From DAOOVD01 sp035369845 (GTDB lineage: Bacteria; Bacillota; Desulfotomaculia; Desulfotomaculales; Pelotomaculaceae): a stretch of 64,000 nt of DNA. The stretch is from positions 147,540-211,539 of the forward strand of contig DAOOVD010000001.1 in the NCBI GenBank assembly GCA_035369845.1, written 5' to 3'. The notes beneath the pieces were generated by a model, which saw only the letters and a list, made by a program, of their open reading frames with translations, made no database searches and was not told the DNA's origin. A program made the translations under genes and the position numbers. Below are positions 43,595 to 51,654 of this stretch, in pieces; position 1 is the stretch's first letter, and every line of letters starts with the position of its first letter.

Positions 43595-44923
43595 GTGTCC
43601 AAGCCTGTTGTCGCCATAGTCGGCAGGCCTAATGTGGGCAAGTCCACCCTTTTCAACCGCATCGTCGGGGCCAGGGTGGCCATAGTGGAAAGCGAGCCGG
43701 GTGTAACCAGGGACCGCCTGTACCAGGATACGGAATGGGCGGGACGGAATTTTACCATTGTCGATACGGGAGGGCTTGATTTTCAGGAAAATGGTGAGAT
43801 TATCCGGGGGGTGAGGCGGCAGGTAGAACTTGCCATCCAGGAGGCGGATGTGGTACTTTTTGTTGTAGATGCAAGGGCTGGTCTCACCCCGGACGACGAG
43901 GACGTGGCCGCAATTATCCGCAGGGCGGGAAAGCCCGCCCTTCTGATTGCAAACAAGGTTGAAAGATTCGACCGGCCGGCGGATATTTTTGATTTTTACC
44001 GCCTCGGCCTGGGCGAACCCATTCCGGTATCAGCGGCCGAGGGGCTGAATACCGGGGACCTTCTTGACAGGCTGGTGGAGCTTCTACCGCCGGAGTCGGA
44101 GGACGGATATCCCGCGGACGTGATCAGGATTGCCGTAATCGGGCGGCCGAACGTGGGCAAATCCTCCCTCGTAAACAGAATCCTCGGCGAGGAGCGGGTG
44201 ATAGTCAGTCAAATTCCCGGGACTACCCGTGACGCTATTGACACTCCCTTTGAAAGGGAGGGTAGGCATTATGTAATTATCGATACTGCCGGCATGCGCC
44301 GCAGGAGCCGTATCGGGAATTCTACGGAAAAATACGGAGTAATCCGCTCTCTGAGGGCGGTAGACCGGAGCGATGTTGTGCTGATGGTCTTTGACGCCGT
44401 GGAGGGTGTAACCGAACAGGACAAGCGGATAGCCGGTTATGCTCATGAAGCCGGCAAGGCGTCAGTGCTGGTGGTCAACAAGTGGGATCTCGTTGAAAAA
44501 GACGACCGGACCGTCTATCGCTATACGGAAAAAATAAGACGGGAACTGGCTTTCATGGACTATGCGCCCCTGCTGTTCATATCGGCATTGACGGGAAAGC
44601 GTGTTTTAAAGGTCATGGAACTGGTGGATTTTGTAGCAGAGCGGCATTCCATGCGCATAGGCACACGGAACCTGAATGATCTGTTCAGAGAGGCGGTTTT
44701 ACACAACCCGCCTCCGTCGGACAAAGCCAGACGCGTGAAAATTCTTTATGCCGTTCAGGGCGGTGTGAAACCGCCGAAGTTCGTCTTGTTTGTGAACGAG
44801 CCGGAGCTTATGCACTTCTCATATCTCCGCTATCTTGAAAATCAGCTCAGGTCGGCTTACGGGTTCGAAGGGACGCCGCTCCGGTTCGTGATGCGGAAGA
44901 AGAGAACGAAACAGCAGTCGTGA
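43595..44923 (+). CDS. der: Ribosome biogenesis GTPase Der (EngA)
   Basis: The 442-residue protein has two tandem GTPase domains, each with GRPNVGKSTLF/GRPNVGKSSLV (about 10-20 and 184-194), DTGG/DTAGM and NKVE/NKWD motifs, and a C-terminal KH-like domain. It binds the 50S subunit and aids its assembly. The GTG at 43595 follows GAGGGAGG, giving the canonical start SKPVVAIVGRPN. It is preceded by a 125-bp GC-rich gap containing GACGCAGAGC/GCTTTGCGTC, an imperfect inverted repeat. Confidence 0.96.
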   Translation: MSKPVVAIVGRPNVGKSTLFNRIVGARVAIVESEPGVTRDRLYQDTEWAGRNFTIVDTGGLDFQENGEIIRGVRRQVELAIQEADVVLFVVDARAGLTPDDEDVAAIIRRAGKPALLIANKVERFDRPADIFDFYRLGLGEPIPVSAAEGLNTGDLLDRLVELLPPESEDGYPADVIRIAVIGRPNVGKSSLVNRILGEERVIVSQIPGTTRDAIDTPFEREGRHYVIIDTAGMRRRSRIGNSTEKYGVIRSLRAVDRSDVVLMVFDAVEGVTEQDKRIAGYAHEAGKASVLVVNKWDLVEKDDRTVYRYTEKIRRELAFMDYAPLLFISALTGKRVLKVMELVDFVAERHSMRIGTRNLNDLFREAVLHNPPPSDKARRVKILYAVQGGVKPPKFVLFVNEPELMHFSYLRYLENQLRSAYGFEGTPLRFVMRKKRTKQQS

Positions 44924-45085
44924 GCGAAAGGTGTGGAAAAAGTATGCCGGGCGCAGCCAGAACCCGCAAGGCTTAAAACCGCTGAAAGCAAGAAGCAGGA
45001 AGTTTTAAAGATGTTGCAATGGTTGTAAAAAAGAACCTGACAAGACACCTGTTTAAAATTTTGCGGACAATGAAGGTGAGGAAAG

Positions 45086-45685
45086 ATGGCAAATTACTGG
45101 GTTGTCATGGTCAGCTATTTAATCGGCTCCATACCGGTGAGTTACCTGGTTGCCCGGTATTGGAAAGGTGTTGATATAAGAAGAGTGGGCAGCGGGAACG
45201 TGGGCGCCACCAATGTCTGGCGAAGCGCCGGTCCCCTTGCCGGTATTACGGCGCTTGCCGGAGACGTGGCCAAAGGTTTGCTGGCGGTTGTTCTCGCCCG
45301 TCATTTTGGCGACTCTCTGCTGGTGGCCGTGTCCGCATTAGCGGTTTTGGCCGGTCATGGCTGGCCGGTTTTTCTCGGTTTCAAGGGAGGGAAGCTTGTT
45401 GCCACCGGTGCAGGTGTGATAGCCGCCATTTCACCGCCCGTTCTCGCCGCAGCTTTTGCCGTGTGGCTGGCAGTTGTCTTTGCCTCCAGGTATATTTCCG
45501 CCGGTTCTATCGCGGCCGCCGTCTCAATACCGGTATTAATGTTCATTTTTCACCTTGATTGGCCATATCTGGCAGTAGGCTTCCTTACCGCTCTTTTCTC
45601 ATCATACAAGCATATCCCGAATATCAAGAGACTGGCGAACGGGACCGAACCGAAAGTCAACTTAAAAATAAATATATGGAGGTAA
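45086..45685 (+). CDS. plsY: Glycerol-3-phosphate acyltransferase PlsY
   Basis: The 199-residue membrane protein has about six segments and the PlsY motifs SYLIGSIPVSYLVAR (about 9-23), GSGNVGATNVWRS (about 37-49) and GHGWPVFLGFKGGKLVAT (about 90-107). It transfers acyl from acyl-phosphate to glycerol 3-phosphate, the first step of phospholipid synthesis, and with PlsC upstream and GpsA downstream completes phosphatidate formation. GGTGAGG precedes the ATG; gpsA follows by 7 bp. Confidence 0.96.
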   Translation: MANYWVVMVSYLIGSIPVSYLVARYWKGVDIRRVGSGNVGATNVWRSAGPLAGITALAGDVAKGLLAVVLARHFGDSLLVAVSALAVLAGHGWPVFLGFKGGKLVATGAGVIAAISPPVLAAAFAVWLAVVFASRYISAGSIAAAVSIPVLMFIFHLDWPYLAVGFLTALFSSYKHIPNIKRLANGTEPKVNLKINIWR

Positions 45686-45692
45686 GCCTGTT

Positions 45693-46766
45693 TTGAGCAG
45701 TAAAATAGCAGTTCTCGGCGCCGGCAGCTGGGCGACCGCCTTATCCAGGCTTCTTGCCGGAAAAGGTCACCGCGTTGTCATGTGGTCGGTTGTTCCCGAT
45801 CAGGTGAGGGAAATAAACGAAACGAGGGAGAACAGCCAGTTCTTGCCCGGCGTGCTGCTTCCTCATAATGTTGAAGTTACGCTGGACATGGAAAAGGCTT
45901 TGGATGATGCCGGGACAGTGCTTTTCGGAGTGCCGTCCCATGCTTTCCGGGAGGTGCTGAGAAAAGCCGTGCCGCACCTGCCCGGAGGAGCGGTGCTTGT
46001 CAACGCGGCCAAAGGTATTGAAGAGGAAAGTCACAGCCGCATGTCGCAGGTTTTTGCCGAAGTGGCCGGTGAAGTTATGCTTCAAAGATATGTGGTTCTC
46101 TCCGGACCCAGTCATGCGGAAGAAGTGGGGAGGGACATGCCCACTGCGGTGGTGGCGGCTTCATTTTCCCTCGAAATGGCCGAATACGTACAGGATCTTT
46201 TTATGTGCGAGAATTTCAGGGTTTACACCAACCCGGATGTTATCGGAGTGGAGATTGGCGGGGCGCTGAAGAATATTATCGCTCTCGGGACCGGAATTGC
46301 CGACGGGCTGGGTTTTGGAGACAATACCAAAGCAGCGCTAATGACCAGGGGACTGGCCGAGATATCGCGGCTGGGCATGTCGATGGGCGCCCATCCGCTG
46401 ACCTTCGCCGGGCTGGCTGGCGTGGGCGACCTGATTGTTACTTGTACAAGCATGCACAGCCGCAACAGGCGGGCCGGAATCGCCATTGGCCGTGGAAAGA
46501 CGCTCGATGAGGCGCTCTCCGAAGTGAGGATGGTAGTTGAGGGTGTGCGTACCACCCGGGCGGTAAACCGGCTCTCGGAGCTTTGTTCTGTAGAGATGCC
46601 GATTACCGGGCAAATCTATCAGGTGCTCTTTGAAGGCCTTTCCCCCGCGGCTGCCGTATGCAAATTGATGACCAGGGGAAAGACGCACGAGATGGAAGAA
46701 GTGGCGGTTGCTGCCGTTGCCGTGGGAAAGATCAATCTGGAAACGGCAAAATGCGATAAAATTTAA
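45693..46766 (+). CDS. gpsA: NAD(P)-dependent glycerol-3-phosphate dehydrogenase
   Basis: The 357-residue enzyme begins KIAVLGAGSWATALSRLLA (Rossmann fold). It has LSGPSHAEEVGRDMPTAVV (about 138-156), the active-site Lys in EIGGALKNIIALGTGIADGL (about 189-208) and AGVGDLIVTCTSMHSRNR near 250. It makes sn-glycerol 3-phosphate for PlsY. The TTG start follows ATGGAGG. The coding end AAATTTAA touches an IS200/IS605-derived miniature element. Confidence 0.96.
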   Translation: MSSKIAVLGAGSWATALSRLLAGKGHRVVMWSVVPDQVREINETRENSQFLPGVLLPHNVEVTLDMEKALDDAGTVLFGVPSHAFREVLRKAVPHLPGGAVLVNAAKGIEEESHSRMSQVFAEVAGEVMLQRYVVLSGPSHAEEVGRDMPTAVVAASFSLEMAEYVQDLFMCENFRVYTNPDVIGVEIGGALKNIIALGTGIADGLGFGDNTKAALMTRGLAEISRLGMSMGAHPLTFAGLAGVGDLIVTCTSMHSRNRRAGIAIGRGKTLDEALSEVRMVVEGVRTTRAVNRLSELCSVEMPITGQIYQVLFEGLSPAAAVCKLMTRGKTHEMEEVAVAAVAVGKINLETAKCDKI

Positions 46767-46941
46767 CTCCCCCGCCGGGAAGTCCCCGCGCCTTCCGCCT
46801 TCCCAGGTGGCCCAGGAAGTGCTGTTCCGGGTAGAAAGAACCTTCAGCGGTTTCTTCCGTCGGGTAAAGAATGGAGAAACACCTGGATACCCCAGGGAGC
46901 GCCTCTTCCTGAACGGAGCGAAGGGAGGGGCAGTTCACTAA
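46759..46941 (+). mobile_element. Miniature element derived from an IS200/IS605-type transposon
   Basis: The left 45 bp (AAATTTAACT, then CCGCCGGGAAGTCCCCGCGC and CTTCCG) repeat at 63816-63860 with about four differences, there just before a TnpA gene. The right end has a CCTCTTC...GAAGGGAGG hairpin and finishes GGGGCAGTTCAC, like the right ends of many IS605-type elements. The 183-bp unit has no transposase, so it must be non-autonomous. It starts at the gpsA stop codon. The shared TTTAACT flank could be the common target. Exact ends are uncertain. Confidence 0.6.
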
Positions 46942-46948
46942 TACCGGA

Positions 46949-46983
46949 TTGGAAATATATAAAACATTTTGATAAAATGTTGG
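46949..46983 (+). promoter_or_regulatory. Promoter with palindromic operator candidate for the selenoprotein gene
   Basis: TTGGAA (46949-46954) and TAAAAT (46973-46978) are 18 bp apart. A perfect 8-3-8 palindrome AACATTTT-GAT-AAAATGTT (46963-46981) covers the -10 box, which is a typical place for a repressor site. The regulator is unknown. Confidence 0.5.
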
Positions 46984-47011
46984 TAATGACAGGGAACGGA
47001 GGTAAAAAACT

Positions 47012-47236
47012 ATGTCCGGTAAAGTGGTTGTATACGGCAAGGACGGCTGACCGTACACTCTGGCTGCGAAGGAAGACCTGACCCGGCGCAAAGTACCGTA
47101 CGAGTATTACGACGTAAAATTGAACGGCGTTGCTATGGAAAAAATGCTCCAGATAACCGGAGGCAACCGCAAAGTGCCGGTTATCGTAGACGGCAGGGAT
47201 GTAAAAATCGGGTTCGGGGGTACCTGAGGAGTTTAG
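47012..47236 (+). CDS. Glutaredoxin-like selenoprotein of the UXX-star type, two in-frame UGA codons
   Basis: The frame begins with ATG after CGGAGG and runs 74 codons to TAG at 47234-47236 if TGA at 47048 and 47225 are read as selenocysteine. It gives SGKVVVYGKDGUPYT (Sec13 in the position of the glutaredoxin CPYC/CPYT cysteine) and GNRKVPVIVDGRDVKIGFGG, the cis-Pro and GG motifs of glutaredoxins. The end is TUGV-stop, the U-x-x-stop of the UXX-star selenoprotein family. Both UGAs fall exactly where redox residues are expected, which random stops would not do. Standard gene callers miss it. A role in thiol/selenol redox chemistry is inferred. Confidence 0.85.
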
Positions 47237-47255
47237 AAGCCGGCCGGCGGCCGGT
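47225..47255 (+). promoter_or_regulatory. Candidate SECIS hairpin downstream of the second UGA
   Basis: GCCGGCC (47239-47245) pairs with GGCCGGT (47249-47255) 11 nt after the UGA at 47225. Bacterial SECIS elements lie just after the UGA at such a distance. The 3-nt loop is small, and alternative folds were not computed. Confidence 0.4.
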
Positions 47256-47290
47256 TGAAGCACAGACACAGACCCGTTGATATTTTTATT

Positions 47291-47323
47291 AACACCCGTA
47301 AGCTATGGACTGCGGGTGTTTTT
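47291..47323 (+). terminator. Intrinsic terminator after the selenoprotein gene
   Basis: AACACCCG and CGGGTGTT pair as an 8-bp stem around a 14-nt loop, followed by TTTATTTT. This closes a transcription unit that starts at the promoter at 46949-46978. Confidence 0.85.
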
Positions 47324-47553
47324 ATTTTATAAGGATATCTTGGTTATTTTTTTCATTTTTCTCCCGGCAGGTTATATTCGCCAGGCAGGATCAATATATA
47401 TATACTGTTATTGTATGCCATTGGAAAAAAATAGACGTGGACCGGATTTTGCGGCCGAAGCGGGCAACCCGTTGTTTCCTGTGAACGGAGGAGGGATGCA
47501 GGTATTTGATATATATGTTTCTTCTAAAAATTTATTGAGGAGGGAGTGTGTAC
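47324..47553. other. Upstream region of spoIVA without recognisable gene
   Basis: This 230-bp AT-rich stretch holds no supported reading frame. It must contain the spoIVA promoter; GGTATATT followed by CAATATAT within 47373-47402 is faintly like a mother-cell promoter but does not fit the sigma-E consensus well. A strong ribosome binding site, GAGGAGGG, lies at its end. Confidence 0.4.
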
Positions 47554-49032
47554 ATGGAAAGGAACGACATTTTCCGCGACATGGCGGAACGTACCGGCGG
47601 CGACCTGTATCTCGGTGTGGTCGGGGCCGTTCGCACTGGAAAGTCCACGTTTATCAGGCGCTTTATGGAATTAATGGTTCTCCCCAACATGAAAAACGTT
47701 TATGACCGGGAACGGGCCAAGGACGAACTGCCCCAGGGCGCGGCCGGACGGACTGTGATGACGACCGAGCCGAAGTTTGTTCCCAACGAAGCCGTGGAAA
47801 TTCAAATAACGCCCAATTTAAACGTAAAAATACGCATGGTTGACTGTGTCGGATACCGGGTCGAGGGGGCGCTCGGTTACGAAGAGGAAGACGGGCCAAG
47901 GATGGTGTCCACCCCGTGGTTTGAGGAGCCGATCCCGTTCCAGGAAGCAGCCGAGGTGGGAACGCGGAAGGTAATCTCAGAGCACTCCACAATGGGTCTG
48001 GTGATAACTACCGACGGGTCGATTACCGAAATACCCAGGGATAATTACGTGGAGGCGGAGGAAAGGGTCATTGAGGAAATGAAGGATATCAACCGCCCTT
48101 TCCTGGTACTCCTGAACAGTACCGACGCGGGTGGGGAGGATGCTCAAAGGCTTGCCGCCGAACTCAGCGAAAAATATGACGTGCCGGTAATTCCGGTTGA
48201 CTGCGCCCAGATGACCCAGGCCGATATTTTAAATCTCCTCGAAAAACTGCTCTATGAATTCCCGGTTAATGAGGTAAACATCAGCCTGCCGTCCTGGGTG
48301 GAAGAACTGGATGTCAGGCACTGGCTGCGCCGGAAATTTGAAGAGACGGTCCGTGATACGGTTAAAAATGTCCGTCGTTTGAGGGATGTGGACGGTGCGG
48401 TTGAATCCCTCGGGGATTACGACTTTGTGGACAGGGTAAGCCTGCGCAGCATGGATATGGGTACCGGTTCGGCCGCGATCGACGTAACGGCCAACCCGTC
48501 TCTTTTTTACCAGGTGCTCGGCGAACAGTCCGGCTTCACCATCGACGGTGACAGGGAACTGTTCCGCCTGGTCAGGGAACTCAGTGTGGCAAAGCGGGAG
48601 TATGACAAGGTTGCCCAGGCTCTCGCCGAGGTCAGGGAAACCGGCTACGGTGTCGTTACGCCGACTCTGGACGAACTCGTCCTGGAGGAACCGGAACTCA
48701 TCCGTCAGGGCAGCCGTTTCGGTGTTAAGCTTAAAGCAAGCGCTCCTTCGCTGCACATAATCAAGGCGGACATCACCACCGAACTGACCCCGATCATCGG
48801 AACCGAGAAACAGTGCGAGGAACTGGTGCAATACATGCTGAAAGAATTTGAGGAAAATCCCCAGAAGATATGGAATTCGGAGATTTTCGGCAAATCCGTC
48901 AACGACCTGGTGCGGGAAGGCATTCAGAACAAACTCCACCGCATGCCGGAAAACGCCCAGTTGAAGCTGCAGGAAACCCTCACCCGGATCGTCAACGAGG
49001 GATCGGGTGGGCTGATCTGCATAATAATATAA
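47554..49032 (+). CDS. spoIVA: Stage IV sporulation protein A, spore coat ATPase
   Basis: The 492-residue protein equals the Bacillus SpoIVA in length and is collinear throughout. It has AERTGGDLYLGVVGAVRTGK (Walker A) at residues about 10-30, a DCVGYRVEGALGYEEEDGPR switch region near 95 and the conserved end RIVNEGSGGLICII. SpoIVA is an ATPase that polymerises on the forespore outer membrane to form the coat basement layer. The ATG at 47554 is preferred over GTG at 47548 because AGGAGGG is 9 bases away and the result begins like family members. Confidence 0.97.
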   Translation: MERNDIFRDMAERTGGDLYLGVVGAVRTGKSTFIRRFMELMVLPNMKNVYDRERAKDELPQGAAGRTVMTTEPKFVPNEAVEIQITPNLNVKIRMVDCVGYRVEGALGYEEEDGPRMVSTPWFEEPIPFQEAAEVGTRKVISEHSTMGLVITTDGSITEIPRDNYVEAEERVIEEMKDINRPFLVLLNSTDAGGEDAQRLAAELSEKYDVPVIPVDCAQMTQADILNLLEKLLYEFPVNEVNISLPSWVEELDVRHWLRRKFEETVRDTVKNVRRLRDVDGAVESLGDYDFVDRVSLRSMDMGTGSAAIDVTANPSLFYQVLGEQSGFTIDGDRELFRLVRELSVAKREYDKVAQALAEVRETGYGVVTPTLDELVLEEPELIRQGSRFGVKLKASAPSLHIIKADITTELTPIIGTEKQCEELVQYMLKEFEENPQKIWNSEIFGKSVNDLVREGIQNKLHRMPENAQLKLQETLTRIVNEGSGGLICIII

Positions 49033-49039
49033 AACTGTT

Positions 49040-49066
49040 ACCGGTCGTCAGGCCGGTTTTTATTTT
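49040..49066 (+). terminator. Intrinsic terminator after spoIVA
   Basis: ACCGG and CCGGT form a 5-bp stem with an 8-nt loop, followed by TTTTTATTTTT. It lies 8 bp after the stop codon, between convergent genes. Confidence 0.8.
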
Positions 49067-49067
49067 T

Positions 49068-49634
49068 CTACCGGAACTCGCGGGCCTCATCCTCCGTTTT
49101 CAGGAGCGTTTTAAGTAGTCCCCTCAAAAGTATCCCTATAACAACATAAACAGGAAGGGAATAAATGTTTTTCCATTTAAACAACAGATAGATTCCCGTC
49201 AATTCAAGCAAGTTCTCTCCGATGAAGGATAAGACGGCGGCTGCCAATGCGGTGGCTGTAGTGAACGATTTCCATTCTGAGAAATATTGGTACAAAAGCA
49301 TGTAAATAACGGGCAAGGCCGATAAATTTACCGGGATCAACCGCGGAAACAAAGGCTCCAGATCAAATGCATACTCCCAGAGATTTAACTGGCAGCCGAT
49401 TTCATCAACGATGGTCACCACTGTCATGACAAGCAACCCGAATAACAGGATTTCCTTGAGCCGCTTTCTGTCCACGAATTTCCACCAGATAAACCAGGGG
49501 GCAATGAAGACAATCAATAGAAGCCACCATTGAAATGAAAATACTTCATGGTGGATCCAGCTGTCAATTTGCATTTCAATTGACCTGCCCTGAATCTCTT
49601 GAATCTCCTCAAAAAACGGATTTTCAAACTGCAA
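49068..49634 (-). CDS. CBO0543-like family membrane protein
   Basis: The 188-residue protein has about five membrane segments and resembles the CBO0543 family of spore-former membrane proteins: WWLLLIVFIAPWFIWWKFVD (about 36-55), VDEIGCQLNLWEYAFDLEPL (about 76-95) and LPVIYMLLYQYFSEWKSF (about 107-124). Function unknown. TTG at 49634 follows GGGGGTATGG; ATG at 49574 is a shorter alternative with a weak site. It is convergent with spoIVA and followed upstream by two more minus-strand membrane genes. Confidence 0.65.
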   Translation of the reverse strand: MQFENPFFEEIQEIQGRSIEMQIDSWIHHEVFSFQWWLLLIVFIAPWFIWWKFVDRKRLKEILLFGLLVMTVVTIVDEIGCQLNLWEYAFDLEPLFPRLIPVNLSALPVIYMLLYQYFSEWKSFTTATALAAAVLSFIGENLLELTGIYLLFKWKNIYSLPVYVVIGILLRGLLKTLLKTEDEAREFR

Positions 49635-49682
49635 TATCCATACCCCCGGTTTTATAATCTGCCAGGTTGTTGCGCCGATTTC

Positions 49683-50141
49683 TTAACGTACGAGCCTGCC
49701 GACTCCAATGGCAAAATTTTTCTGAAGGATACTTTCCGCAATTTCCGTTTTGTCCGCGCCGCAATTTATAATAAGAACTACTTCCGTCGCCCTTTTCTTG
49801 TTTTTTCTTTTACCGCGCGGGTTCCTGCCGACGAAAAAGTCAAGTGCAAAACCCAGAAAAGCCCCGAAAAAGAACCCGATTAAAGCCCACAACACCGGTC
49901 CCCATTTCAATACGAAGCCGTAAATGGTACCCAAAAGCATAAAAACAGTTCCCATGATAGCGCTTCCGTCAAGGAGGCTGAACCCGTCGGAACGGTGGAT
50001 GGAGTCCAGCGCCTTTCTTTCTTCAAGTTTTTGATCGAGCGGTACGGCCAGAATTTTTTCTCTGGCAATACCTTTTCTCTCCAGTTCGGCGAGGGCCAGT
50101 TCCAGATATGTGGAGTGTTCAAAGGCAGCGACTATGTACAA
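49683..50141 (-). CDS. Hypothetical membrane protein, 152 aa
   Basis: The N-terminal third is an alpha/beta segment (MYIVAAFEHSTYLELALAEL), followed by two glycine-rich membrane segments (about 60-100). A basic stretch NPRGKRKNKKRATEV leads to a soluble C-terminal part. It resembles general-stress-protein-like proteins that carry a glycine-zipper pair, but I do not recognise the family. Start TTG near 50141. It lies close to the next minus-strand gene, so the two are probably co-transcribed. Confidence 0.6.
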   Translation of the reverse strand: MYIVAAFEHSTYLELALAELERKGIAREKILAVPLDQKLEERKALDSIHRSDGFSLLDGSAIMGTVFMLLGTIYGFVLKWGPVLWALIGFFFGAFLGFALDFFVGRNPRGKRKNKKRATEVVLIINCGADKTEIAESILQKNFAIGVGRLVR

Positions 50142-50159
50142 CGTACCACCGTCCTTCTG

Positions 50160-50933
50160 TTATAGAGGCATGGGGAAGCCGGGCTCCTGGTAATTTTCCT
50201 TTAAAAATCTTGCTTGCTCCCTGTCGAATACTTTGTTGAACTCCACGGCGTAAACATAAGCGCAATAGACGGAAAACCCGTAAATGGAAGGCATAAAAAG
50301 CAGCCACTCCGGATCGGCTACGGCGGCGGCTGCGCTGAAATTTCCGGTGAAAGTGTGGTGGACCGCTTCGAGCAGGTGGGAATGGCAAGTGGCGGCAATC
50401 CATAGGATGAGGATTAAAAAACCTGTGGCCAGCCTGTGGATATAGAGATGGCCTAGCCCCGGCATCAGGAGCGACCAGAGGGCGCAAGTCCACGGACTCT
50501 TTTTGTCCAGGCAGTTTATTTCCGCCGGGTTCATGCTGACAAGGGCAACCGGCGGGAATTCCTTTTCCGAGAGAAAGCAGAGTTTATTATAGTCCGCGGT
50601 TCTCCGCCAGCTGTCCCAGATGGAGAAAACGTATACGGCAATATAAATAAGAAGTTCCCTTCTGTCGAGAACTTCCTTGGCCGAATCAAACCTGCCGGTA
50701 AGCGAGTATAAGATTCCGGTGTTTATATTTGCATGAAAGTTGACAAGAATTTCCCACCCGATCAAGACAAATCCGATGATATAATTGCCTAGCAAAATAT
50801 GCCCGAATCCGGGGAACGCCGCCGCCCACCAGGCCGTCACCCAGGGATTTCTGAGATGAATTACGTTCGTTGTGTATGGAGACATGCTGAAAAAAGGATA
50901 ACGCGGATTTTTTGCACGCGTGTTCTTGTCCAA
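50160..50933 (-). CDS. Membrane protein with internal tandem duplication
   Basis: The 257-residue protein consists of two similar halves. PGFGHILLGNYIIGFVLI (about 40-57) matches PGLGHLYIHRLATGFLIL (about 158-175). Each is followed by H-rich and Gly-Phe segments (SLTGRFDSA and TFTGNFSAA) and then a YxFSIWDS/YGFSVYCA membrane stretch. The PGxGH motif recalls TM2-type membrane proteins. No function known. TTG start after GGGGGTAAGG; a Met at 50885 is a shorter alternative. Convergent neighbours on the right are separated by a 250-bp gap. Confidence 0.6.
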   Translation of the reverse strand: MDKNTRAKNPRYPFFSMSPYTTNVIHLRNPWVTAWWAAAFPGFGHILLGNYIIGFVLIGWEILVNFHANINTGILYSLTGRFDSAKEVLDRRELLIYIAVYVFSIWDSWRRTADYNKLCFLSEKEFPPVALVSMNPAEINCLDKKSPWTCALWSLLMPGLGHLYIHRLATGFLILILWIAATCHSHLLEAVHHTFTGNFSAAAAVADPEWLLFMPSIYGFSVYCAYVYAVEFNKVFDREQARFLKENYQEPGFPMPL

Positions 50934-51103
50934 ACAGCCTTACCCCCGCCGGGTTTGGTTTCTTTCCTTATTTTTTACACAGGATATCAGATATATTGAG
51001 GTTAATTTCTTCCATCCCGCTGCCGTAGACGCCAGGCCGGCCGGAAACGGTGAAGCTGTGCGAAACTAATTGGCGTTCTGCTTTAAAATAGTTTTCCCCG
51101 GTG

Positions 51104-51132
51104 TTGCCTTTACTGCTGTCCGGTGTTATAAT
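51104..51132 (+). promoter_or_regulatory. Sigma-A promoter for the threonine-pathway operon
   Basis: TTGCCT at 51104-51109 and TATAAT at 51127-51132 have ideal 17-bp spacing. Transcription would start near 51139, about 40 nt before the PheB-like start at 51182. No riboswitch or attenuator is seen in the short leader. Confidence 0.65.
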
Positions 51133-51181
51133 GTCTACCATGAGTGGAAATTTATCCATTAACAAAGGACAGTTACCGGTG

Positions 51182-51637
51182 ATGGTCAGAAAAGAGCGCA
51201 GGTTTTTTCTCGTTCAAGAGGATATTCTGCCCGAAGCTATTCTGAAAACGGTCCTGGCCAAAGAATTGCTGCTACGCGGGGATGCGGCCACCGTCAACGA
51301 GGCGGTTGAGAAGGCAAATTTAAGCCGCAGCGCATTTTACAAGTACAAGGACGGGGTTTTCCCCTTTTACCAGTGGAGACCGGGGGTAACGATCACCCTT
51401 GCGCTTGTGCTGGAACACCGTCCCGGTGTTCTCTCGAGAGTTCTCAACACTTTGGCCGCGGCCAAAGCAAACATACTGACCATCAACCAGAACATACCCG
51501 TGCACGGTCTGGCCAGCGTGGCGGTTACCTTTGAAACGGCTGGTATGGAAAGCGGTGCGGAAGAGATAACCGGACGGCTTGCGGAACTGGACGGCGTCCG
51601 GGAGGTCAGCCCCGTGGGCTATAACGCCGTCTATTGA
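51182..51637 (+). CDS. pheB: PheB-type ACT-domain protein (UPF0735)
   Basis: The 151-residue protein has the UPF0735 plan: an N-terminal VRKERRFFLVQEDILPEAI segment, a helix-turn-like SAFYKYKDGVFPFY region (about 55-69), and a C-terminal ACT domain starting LEHRPGVLSRVLNTLAA (about 80-96). Family members are regulatory ACT proteins next to hom or pheA. Here it stands directly before hom, so it may regulate threonine or methionine synthesis. Start uncertain: ATG 51182, or GTG 51179, which has AAAGGA 9 bases upstream. It is 17 bp from hom. Confidence 0.82.
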   Translation: MVRKERRFFLVQEDILPEAILKTVLAKELLLRGDAATVNEAVEKANLSRSAFYKYKDGVFPFYQWRPGVTITLALVLEHRPGVLSRVLNTLAAAKANILTINQNIPVHGLASVAVTFETAGMESGAEEITGRLAELDGVREVSPVGYNAVY

Positions 51638-51654
51638 GAAGAGGAGGGTCAAAA

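Noticed and set aside
47012..47236. Reading the gene as a pseudogene broken by two stop codons
   Set aside because: Both stops are UGA, both fall on expected redox positions, the rest of the frame is intact, and a promoter, ribosome binding site and terminator are kept.
47277..47705. A 142-residue plus-strand frame before spoIVA
   Set aside because: It begins inside the terminator of the selenoprotein gene and runs out of frame into spoIVA; no ribosome binding site.
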